Origin: Beverwykella pulmonaria
Taxonomy: Eukaryota > Ascomycota > Dothideomycetes > Pleosporales > Melanommataceae
DNA length: 64,000 nt
Reading direction: 5' to 3'
Assembly (NCBI GenBank): GCA_001599595.1
Contig: BCHH01000002.1
Coordinates: forward strand, 4,147,546-4,211,545
This document shows positions 1 to 9,501 of this stretch, one piece after another. The notes under the pieces were generated by a model. The model was not told the DNA's origin. It did not search any database and was given only the letters and a program-made list of their open reading frames with translations. Positions within the stretch are counted from its first letter, which is position 1, and the number at the start of each line of letters is the position of its first letter. Both the position numbers and the translations under genes were made by a program.

Positions 1-283
1 TCGATCCTCCAAGAACGGAAAAACATATCGACTCCAGTACAAGGTCTGTGCCGGTGCGGCTCGACCGTCCTCCCTGCTAGTGGTAGTAACCACAAGTACC
101 ATTTCACATAGGTTGTACCTTAATGATTGCTAGGCGAACTGCTGTACTTTGGCTATGCTGTTTTGTGCTACGTCTGGCCTGCCGCTTTAGAGACAATCTG
201 CTCGCTAAGTTCCATACCCTCTAATCGCCATGTTATGAGAGCTTTGCGAGATGATATAGTGTAGGGATGTCGAGGATCCAAGG

Positions 284-805
284 CTACTGCCTCAGCCTGC
301 AGCAGTCCTCCATTAGCAAAATTGCTTTATTTGTAAGTCCCTGACCCTTTAACGTAAATGCAAGATTGTTCATGATGGTCAGCGTGTCTGGATGGTCCGC
401 TCCCAGCTTCTTCTTGAAAGTCTCCATCACTTGCACGTCCAGCGATTCGGCATCCGCCCACCGGCCTTGATGTTTGTAAGTAACTGAAATATTATTCATG
501 CTAGTCAGCGTGTCTGGACGCTCCGCTCCCAGCTCCTTCTTGCTCGGCTCCATCACTTGCACATTCAGCTCTTCCGCTGCATCCCACCGCCCCTGATTCC
601 GGTAAGTCGAAGCTAGATTAGCCATGCTAGTCAGCGTGTCAGGATGGTCCGCTCCCAGCTTCTTCTTGCTCGTCTCCATCACCTGCACCTTCCGCTCTCT
701 CCTGCATCCCATCGACCCCTAAGGCGATACGCATGGCCTACCATTACCATGCTGCAGAGCGTATCTTCATGATCTTGACCTAGTATCTTGATGTATAGAG
801 GTGAA
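284..805 (-). pseudogene. TPR (kinesin-light-chain-like) repeat relic
   Basis: Three 42-residue TPR units of the fungal NB-ARC/NACHT-TPR type are open from about 712 down to a stop at 284. Each carries the pattern LGA-D/E-x-PDTLTSM-N-x(9)-QGRW-x-A-E. Upstream, at about 712-805 and in a different frame, another unit (LGQDHEDTLCSM, then RGRWDAGE) can be read, so a small indel near 700 has broken the array. No NACHT or NB-ARC part and no plausible start codon is visible, and the last unit stops just after a degenerate helix. TPR arrays of this kind are usually the C-terminal sensor of fungal NLR-like proteins. This looks like the detached tail of a lost one, next to an intact NACHT gene on the same strand. 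Confidence 0.7.
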
Positions 806-891
806 AAAGAGGAAAATACGAGGCTCGATGTGATAAACTAACACCAAATCTACCGTGATATGCAGATGCGAAATAACGTAACAGTGTCGTA

Positions 892-3800
892 TCATATCAA
901 CGTCCTCAACCTTCCAAAAAGCGCAGCTGGTCTTCGGAATTTTGCTGACCGAGGCGAAATCGTCGGCGGCCCAGATTGCCCAATTCCCGTAGTCTTATTT
1001 GAGGTCGTGTCACCCTCTCCGATTAATCCCCCGCTGCTATTCGCAACCAAATTCTGTCTTACTAAATTCTTCCACTCTTGCCCATGCATCTCCATTAGGG
1101 TCTTATCGGCAAGGGCGGCATCGCAAACTTTGGTGGGCCAATAATAAGCAAGCATGACCGTTAAGCAAGATGAGCAGCCGCGTTCAATCACGAGGCGTAA
1201 GTCAAGTACGGCATCCTCAAAGTAATCGTCCTGGAAAATAAGGTCTTTATATAATGGCATCATCAGGGCTAATGCTTCTGCCATTAGGAGATTTGTCATC
1301 CAACGGAGGCAAGGTATCCCTGATCGCCGGAGCTCAATAATATCCACTTGGCATTGGACAAGAAGTAGGCAAAGTACATACTCGCGGTTCTGGATTTCGA
1401 ATGCATCCATGCCGTTCTCGAACTTCTCGGGGCGGATCTCTTCAAGACCTAGGCGGAAAGGTTTGCATTTTTGAGCCAAATATGCCGTGGCATGCACTAG
1501 GTCATCAAGCGCAATGCAATCGTTCGGGTCGATCTGGTATTTCTCCATGAGGAATGATACAACCATAGCGTTGCCTTCCGATATAGCGTAGACGAGACAT
1601 AGTTTATTGTTTCTGAAAGTGTTCGTTTCTTGATCGATCTTCTTAAGGAGTGAGGGCGAAGCGTAGATGAGGCCTCGTATGATATCTTTGTGATATTGCG
1701 AGTTGATCTTTAGCAGCGTCATCACGAAGTATCTTGCAATCTTAATAACGGTTTCATCCGACCGTCTTTCAATCGCTGCGGTAAGTGCAGTAGATAGTGT
1801 TGCGGGCGACAAGACGATCCCGCAATTCAGGATCCTATCCACCGCTACATAGTCACTGTGAGATAATGCCATGACTAAACCCTCGCTTAACAATGTCGAG
1901 ACCTCGATGCAGCCCCCGCGACTGTTGTGATCTCGAACTAGCTGACCAAAGGCGATTAGTATATTTGGAGACGCACACGCCGCTTCGCAGGCCAGTTGGC
2001 TACTTAGCAAGGCTTGCTGACCTTCCTGAGCAACCCACTTTCGTAGACCCAAGTTGAGAAGAGCAAGAGATTTGGTGTGGCGGTCAATCTGCTGAGCTGT
2101 GATCTCATCTAACACAAGTAGTTGCAAGAATGAGAAGGCTCCGTGGTCGATAGCCCAGACATAGAGCGGGTACCAGGGTAGATGGCCGTAGCGCTCCTTC
2201 AGTGGCTGAGTAAGTGTGTGATAATACCTGTTCCATGGGCGAAATTCGAAGCGTAGTTCGCGAGTGAGAGTTAGAAGTTGAAATGCAGGCCAACAAGGGC
2301 TCGAATCAGTGAAACTTGAAGCATGGAAGGCCCAATGATCTATAACATAACCCATGAGGGCGAATCTCTTCTGAAGGGACAGTGGTGGTGGCGCCGGTTG
2401 CGGCACTGACCATGAAAAGCGTAAATTTTCCCCAGTAGCAGATGGGCGGTGGCCATACCAAAGCGAAATCAGTCCGCTAAGGACAGGAGTAAAAAGGACG
2501 CCAAACCATATCACCCGAACCATATAGCCAGCGTCAGTTTCAAAAGGAACGTTCGCTCGGCCAACTTGAGATTCGAAATCTGCGAAACGAAGGTATGCCA
2601 CGCAGATTTCGCCAATCTCGATGTCCGCGTCGTGAAACGCAAAGTGAGTGGAGGATGGATATCCAGAGCTGACCGGTAAAGTTGGGTTAGAACACAGATA
2701 CTGCTGCACCGTATGATGGGCTAGAGTGACAGTGTGGTCTTCCCGATCGAGCACCACCAAGTTGCCACAACCACTTATCAGTCGCTCTCCAGCATTTGTT
2801 GCGCTCCGCTCAGGGTGTAGATGTGTATCATTTTTTTCCAGTCCAACAGCCTCCTCAAGCTCGTCGATGAGGAGCGGTCGTCGTGCACAAACAACCCATC
2901 GGAAAACTCTCTGAGCCAACTGGAAAGCAGATTCTCCGCGGGTAGTGTACATCTTGTCCAAAATGCGACAGTAGGTTTCCGAAAGATCTCGAGGAAGGTT
3001 TCGCAGCGTATGTCGAATGGCTTCGTCCGTCATCGCTTCGCAAATCTCGTCTATTTGGAATTTGACCCAAAGAAACCTACAAAAGAGGAGACGAGTCAGT
3101 GGGCTGCTTCAGTGGAGCAAATCTGAAATGTTGTCTCTTACATATCCTTGGCACCGTGAATAAGAGTATCTACAATCTCCTGCTTGAGCAAAGGATCCCG
3201 AAAGACAAGTTCCTCACTCTGGATCTTGGCTTCGATTGTTTTGTTAATGAAGGCCGAGACGTCTTCGCGAACGTGCTCCGCGGTCAAAACGAGCGATGGA
3301 TATATTCTGAACATCTTCCTGATGAATGGCTCCTCTCCACGACTGGTCACGAAAGCTTTGATATTAGCCTGTGGTGTCCCCAACAACTTTTCAATAACCG
3401 TAGCGATTAGAGACTGTCCATCTCGCGTAAGCTCGTCGATCCCGTCTAACAAGAGAAATACGCGATTAAATCGTGAGAGCAAATCCGAGAGCAGATCAAC
3501 CAAGTCTTCCACGGTAGGCTTATACGCTGCCTTCTCATACAGTTGAAACCATTTATCCTCAAACTCTTGGACTAGAAATCGTTCCAAGACCTGTCTGATG
3601 AAGGTATTTATAATCACTGTCGGCTCGAGAGATGCTCTGTTGGCATAGTCACAGTAATAGAATAAGAAAATGGAGTCCTTGCCAGCGTGAGAAGAACTGA
3701 GCTCGGCGATCAAGCTTGCAGAGAGAACAGTCTTGCCGGAACCCGGGATCCCAAAGCAGGCCAGACAATTGGATTTTGGTGCCTTAAGCCATGTGTCGAA

Positions 3801-4792
3801 TCTTGGCTCTCGAAGGAGCCAAATTCCGGTTCCTGGGTGCCGGAGGGAGAGAACTTTCCTATGCTTTGCCCTATAGTCTAATGAGTAAAGACTCGAGAGT
3901 AACTTGTTCCTTCGCCGGATCTTGTCACTGTACTTTTGCATCGCTTGGCTTGCCAGTACAACCTCATGGGATCGTGCTGCCTCGATCATGTTCGCCAGGT
4001 CGGCCTCCCTGTCGACTTCCTCCTGGTGCTTCTGGAAATCTACGATGTAATTGTCAAATTGTTTCCGGAAAGGCTTCCAATGTGCTTTGAAGGCAATAGT
4101 ACCAGAGACTAGTAAGTAATTAGAAGCGCAAGCTAAGCATACAGCATATTCTATTTGAATGCTTACCCGACCCATGCTTTGCTTTTAGAAACATACCCTT
4201 CGCGTCAGTACAGAACCGGATGATGTCAAGATATGCCGCACTCAACGCGGACAGAAGCCGACCGTAATTGGAGAACAACATCTGATATACGCGATACCGC
4301 GGTAGCGCATCCCCAATGTGAGACAAAAGTTCCACAATCTTCATTTGGTATTTTCCGCTCTCTCGTGCAAGCTGGGAGTTGTATTAGCCAAAAGGACAGC
4401 AAATAAAGACATACCACCGTACGTACGTGTAGTAAAACCCTGATACTGCCCCATATAGGGCACAGGATAAGGTTAGAAGTGTTTGCAAAGACATCGAGAG
4501 CCTTTCCGTAGTCCTCGATTGCATCCACAAGGGAAATCATCTTCTCCCGCAATATCCATCCTTGGCTTTCCTGGGCATGTTGTTTCTGTGCCGCACTAGC
4601 AGAATAGAACACGTTCTCCAATGATGCATCTCTGAACAACGCTCGCTCGTGCTTCGGCAAGTCCTCCAGAAATTTGTTCCTCGCGGCTTCCCATGGTTCA
4701 AACGGGAAAGGTAAGCTGATCGGTATGCTCGACATTACATCAGAAAGACCGAATGATGCAATAGGAAATAGAGATTCTACATCGGAAATCAC
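892..4792 (-). CDS. NACHT-domain NLR-like (STAND) protein
   Basis: Predicted exons, minus strand: 4792-4415, 4371-4167, 4084-3142 and 3076-892, giving 1236 aa. All three introns (43, 82 and 65 nt) are GT-AG and keep frame. The junction at 3141/3077 rebuilds the typical fungal NACHT reading DMFLWVKFQIDEIC. The N-terminal 190 residues resemble the helical domain found before NACHT in many fungal STAND proteins. The P-loop GIPGSGKT lies near residues 306-313 and the Walker B-like VFLLLDGIDEL about 110 residues later. Then come the conserved helical segment with LRNLPRDLSETY and a winged-helix-like stretch. The C-terminal 500 residues show no recognisable ankyrin, WD40 or TPR repeats. Such NTPases act as intracellular sensors in fungal self/non-self recognition; the ligand cannot be read from sequence. 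No internal stop codons, so probably functional. Confidence 0.85.
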
Positions 4793-6461
4793 TCAAACAA
4801 GTGAGAATCACTGAGACTATGTCCAGGGCGTGAATCTTTGTGGGATTTGGGGTGCAAGGCAGCACTGATGAGGCTATTACGAGGCGCAGCATTTCGCTTC
4901 ATTTTTCTTTTGAGGCACAACATGCAAGCCAACCTAGAGTTGTCCAATAGAGTGAGAGATGGTCGGGCCCTTGTTAATTTACCTCAGACCTCCCAAAGTT
5001 TTCGATCGCGAAAAAAGCCAGAAATTCGGCAGTGAAGGCCGCCACTATTAGGAGGGAGGAGGCCGTCTCGCTTTCGCCACACCTTTGTAAGGAGAGGCGT
5101 AGTGGAGATTTTGCAAAGAATTTGTATTCAGGCTTGTTAAATCTCCGCGGCAATCCAGCCTGGTCGGTGGTTTGCTTCTGCTAGAGGTACTGATCACCAC
5201 CGAGACCCTACATGAATTTGCCCGCGACAGCACGCTAAAGGCCAGCGATGGCTCTAGAGCAGTAGAACGATGTTTGGAGACTAATATAGAGGCCTTTTAT
5301 GGAATTTAGAGCGATAAGGACTTCATGTTGGCGCTATAGGAAGGGAAGCATGCTACGCCTTGAAAGAAGGCACTGTACAAACTAGGCTCGGAGACGACAA
5401 CTCGCATGTAATTTTGGTGAAGCATAGATTGTGGAGATTTAGGATTGGCTATAGCTCCTTATTTTAATAGAGCCACGATTGCACAGGCTATGCGCACGAT
5501 GTTTGAGCTCGCTGAAGTCAAAGTACCCCTCATTTGGCTCGCCACACAGCGTGGCTCCCGTCGCAGGGATGCACGTTAGTTGACTAGTATTAAAACCAGT
5601 CAATTTATGACCCTCTGCCTCGCCCAATCCTCCTATTTGTCTTGTTCCACTTCTATTAAGGCTGTGGGCCAGGCTTATTCTGTGGACCAAGGGGACGCAC
5701 GCTAGTTTCAAGCTCCCATGGCACTTTTATATTAGGCTTAAAATCTTTTAGAGACTTCATCCTTTTTTGGTGGCCTGCCAGACTAATGGCCATCTTTAGG
5801 GTATTTTTCAATAAGCTTTAGTAGCCGCTGGCATGGATTAAAGCCTTGTTCAATTGCTCGTGTGAATATCAAGTCAATCGTCTGTTTTAAAATTCTAAGT
5901 CATGCCAGTAATCTCATCATTTGGCTTGCCAGCCGCCTTTGGAGTAACAACTAAGGCACGAGTAGCAATATTATGAGGAGTCATTGCACGAAAAGGCATA
6001 GAATTGAATTGACAAACGATGCAGAAAAGTGAGGTTGAGGAGCAAAGACTACTTTAGCTCGGAGTAACTCCCGAATCAGGAATGTGGCGTCTACCCTGTC
6101 TTGCTAAGGTGGGCAAGGACTTTTGAAAGGCACCTCTGTCTGTAGTCGCTGGCAAATTTGCCTTCTGCTGAGGCCCTCAGCTGTATTTTTAGCCTTATTG
6201 CGCCATAATGTGCAGCCGCAACCAACCCTCCCTCTTCACAAAACCAGCAAACCGGCTCGCAACTCTCTTTTTATGTCTCGCCTTTAGAAGCGATAATTTG
6301 GTGTGGCTTAGAATCCTATCTTCCTGTTTGCTCGCTGACCTCAATAGCCGGACTAATGCTCTGAATGGGTGGCCGTGCTCCATGCTCCCCTAGGCTACCG
6401 CGTTTGAGCCTCCCACGACCTTTTTCTACCGCATGCACCTGTTAGAACCCCCCGCAAAGCA
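4793..6461. other. Gene-free stretch with decayed sequence
   Basis: No supportable gene. The sequence is rich in stop codons in all frames. On the minus strand near 5720-5790 a fragment reads SGRPPKKDEV, reminiscent of a linker in decayed transposases, but too short to assign. From about 6240 onward the sequence is homologous to 13140-13326 and 19890-20107, so that part is the duplicated upstream region of the HET-NACHT-WD40 family. Confidence 0.4.
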
Positions 6462-7131
6462 ATGCGTCTTTTAGTATGCAGCGACACTGGCGAGTTCAGC
6501 CACACGGAGTTTCTAAAAAACGATATAGTCCCACCCTATGCGATCCTTTCGCATACTTGGGATGAGGGTCATGAGGTCACCTTCAAAGATTTGATGGATG
6601 GCACTAGACAGAGCAAGACCGGCTACGACAAGATCCGGTTCTGCGGAAAACAGGCTGAACGCGACGGCTTGCAACACTTTTGGTTAGATACCTGTTGTAC
6701 TATACAAACTCACCACTGAAGACAATGTCCTGCGAAAAGGGTGGCATATGCCGCCGAAAATGGCGGCAGAATGTACATAGCTTTTTAATACAAGCGTATT
6801 AATATTTCTATACTAGCTAAGTAAGACCAGATGAAGCTGCTGCCGATCCGCAGGCCCCCGCTGCTACTTAGCTTGAGTTGTGGCTGAGTAACCCCTGGAA
6901 CGCTTTGACTATTGAGTGCAGTGCATGTGCGAGTGGAAATGCAGTCGCAGCTGCCAATAGCATTAGTTTATCAATTAGCGGGATTTCGAATAATGGGTGT
7001 CCAGTAGCACGGTAATAACAAACAAGATGGCTGGAGTGGCTGAAATAGCACGCTGATATTGGCCTATGTAACTACACGACGCTAGATACTCGTTTCAATA
7101 CAGTTTTAGTGGTATATTGCACGTATACGAG

Positions 7132-9193
7132 TTACACGGGTATAAAACGCCTTCTATACCGTTCTAACACAACTCTAAGAACAGCTTGTTTCCGGCAAAA
7201 TCTTAGCATCAGCTCTCGCTGTGATCCGCTCAGAGTCTTATTGAAACTCAAACCCAGCCCCCAACCAACTGCGAACCGAAGACTAATAGCCATAGTGCAT
7301 AGGATATACAAACACGCTATTTGAGCATATTCGTCTTTATTGGTCTCGTCTTCATCAGTCTCGTCTTCATCAGTCTCGTCATTATAAGCCTGTCCGCGCC
7401 TTTTTGCTAACATCTCTAGCACATCCGTTGTATAAGTCGCTCGCCGATGTAAGCCTTGCGAGCCGGGAATCCATCTCCTCGTACGGTTTGAAGGATCGTG
7501 TGTATCAAGGTTCTCCATTTGTAATACGTCCACTAGAGTGTTCATTTTAAAAACCACCATCTCGCCGGGGCTCCGCAGCCATACTAAGAATGGCTGGCCT
7601 CCAGCGCTTACGCCTTCAATACTAATTTTAAGCTTACTTGCAGGATCTGTTGGTAGGCTCTTTATAGCATAGCGGTCGTTGCACATAGGATGAGAGAGGT
7701 GGAACTGCACTCGTACGGTATCACCCTCTTCCACAGAAATTGTCTTTCGACTTAAAGGGAACGTCCAGTGTGATACTGACACAGCAAAGATATTGCCCTT
7801 CTTGTAGAATCGTACTGGAACATCCTTTCCACTAAGCATCTTTGTAGCGCCGGTGTTGCGTCTCGCTAAAGAAATTTTACTATATTGCATAGCTACTTTA
7901 TTCTTGTAGCATTGTCGTACGGCAGGATTTGGGGAATATTTGAGTTGATAGTACTGCTTCCTTAAGCTCCTGTAATACTCTTGCACCAAAGGATCTGAAG
8001 AATGGTGTATGTCCCCGTGTGAGCTATCACGCACAGCCTCTCCATTTGCACTTTGGTGGATCGGTAAGGCGACGTTAAGGTGCTGTCCAGCTTGAGGCGA
8101 CAGTGCTCCTGGCGGAAGGTAGGTTATAAGAGCGTTTTGAGTAAGCGTTTGAAGTATGAGACAGCACCAAAACTCGAGTAGATTTAGAAGAAGTGGGTCA
8201 ACTTCGTCTTTAATTATAGAAAGAAAGACAAAGCGTTCCTCGATCTCTAGTCCGTTAGTAGGAAAGTAGTCCCAGACGTGATAATGAAGAGTGCGATGCC
8301 CTGCTCGATAAAGCGGATCCGGTGTACCTGAATACGGGCTTGAAGCTGTGTACTCTGGCCAACGTATAGGTAAAAGCGATCCGGATTATGCTTTAGCCAG
8401 ATGATATGGACGTAGATGCCACTATCTTCGGGACCGACGTCTTGTGGAAGTTGAAGCAGTCTATTATATATTAGTAATTACTACGAAGAATATTTGAGAA
8501 GACTTACTGCTGGAGAGAGTAATCTCGAGATTTTAGGATATCCCAAGCTTCGGGGAGTATCATCTCCTCTAGTTGCGAGACCCGATCATCCGATGCGAGA
8601 AATACTCCGTACCGTTCTGGGTGATGAACGCCGACCCGCTGGATCATGTGCTGGAGAACATCGATCGGGTTCGGTGGTTGATAATCTCGTGTGGTTTTCT
8701 CCATAAGCGCGTCTTGCTCTAGCCATGATTTAAAGCTGCATTCTTTCGCAATTGGGCTATCGGTAGTGCTCTGAGGCGCGCCGTCTGGTAGCGTAGCGGC
8801 GTGAGGCACTGGACGCGTCTCTGAATGAACAACGTTAGAACGCGCTCCGCGCCTGGGAGTGCCTTTAGCACTAGTCAGTTTGTTGGTTGAATGGGTATTG
8901 GGGCGCAGTTCATTCCCAGTGTCTGAAGCGTCATAAAACCGAGCCATAGTCGCTCCAGAAAGGCTGCCATCACTTTCACTGTCGTCGGTATCGTTCTCAC
9001 AACGTCCAATCTTACGACTTCCAAATTCTCGGTTGGCACTCAAGAATCCGATAGGGGAATTCGGGTCTGACGATATTGGCGCCCAAAGGGAGCGTTGCTT
9101 GAAGCGTTGCTCGAAGAGTTGCCGTGAATTCGTGGGCATGTGGGCAACTAATCCAGGTGCAGGTTGGTTGTCTGCACTTATTCGACCCCTCAT
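7132..9193 (-). pseudogene. GIY-YIG nuclease-like protein gene, frameshifted
   Basis: Exon 1 is 9193-8508 (229 codons, no known domain, Ser/Thr-rich). A 46-nt GT-AG intron (8506-8461, branch TACTAAT) follows. Exon 2 from 8460 encodes SGIYVHIIW, then YLYVGQSTQLQARIQVH, matching the GIY and YIG strands and the following Arg of GIY-YIG nucleases. Near 8318-8322 the frame shifts by one base: the expected DPLYRAGHRTLHYHVWDY continues in another frame, which then stays open to 7132. This implies one missing base, from mutation or an assembly error. The C-terminal 300 residues (7132-8034) are unrecognised and include an acidic DETDE repeat. Fungal proteins with this fold are poorly characterised; a nuclease role is inferred from the fold only. 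The gene lies wholly inside the insertion that breaks the HET gene and is the only candidate mobility gene there. Confidence 0.65.
7331..7390. repeat. 15-base tandem repeat, about 4 units
   Basis: Units of TCGTCTTCATCAGTC at 7346-7360 and 7361-7375, flanked by two degenerate units. On the minus strand they encode the acidic DETDE repeat of the GIY-YIG-like gene. Confidence 0.85.
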
Positions 9194-9387
9194 CGCTTAA
9201 GGCTTCTGGCATGGGCTGCACCTTCCGGCACGCCCGAGGTGATAATGCTGTCTAAGCAGGTGCTAACCCTAATTAGTTAGTGCTTACCCCTCCGCAATAG
9301 AGTTGCCCTTCAGCTAAACTTAGGATGTTGAGCATATCTGGTAGGATATATATTTATTATTTCGCTCATTCTTTCAATAACAACAAA

Positions 9388-9488
9388 TCCTCCGTGGCGC
9401 AATTGGCTAGCGCGTCCGACTGTTACTTCTTCTCATTGGGAAGTTAGCGTACATCGGGAGGCTGGTGGTTCGAACCCACCCGGGGGAG
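9388..9488 (+). tRNA. tRNA-Asn (anticodon GTT) with intron
   Basis: A full cloverleaf can be drawn. Acceptor stem TCCTCCG (9388-9394) pairs with CGGGGGA (9481-9487), with discriminator G9488. The D stem is GCGC/GCGC. Anticodon stem TCCGA (9415-9419) pairs with TCGGG (9454-9458). The loop is C-T-GTT-A plus A9453, interrupted after position 37 by a 27-nt intron (9426-9452). T arm: GGTGG-TTCGAAC-CCACC. Anticodon GTT at 9422-9424 reads Asn AAC/AAU codons. The 7-T run just downstream is a standard pol III terminator. The gene sits within the insertion in the HET pseudogene, about 130 bases from its right end. Confidence 0.93.
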
Positions 9489-9494
9489 TCTTCC

Positions 9495-9501
9495 TTTTTT
9501 T
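9495..9501 (+). terminator. RNA polymerase III terminator of tRNA-Asn
   Basis: Run of seven T beginning 7 bases after the tRNA discriminator base, the usual pol III stop signal. Confidence 0.8.
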
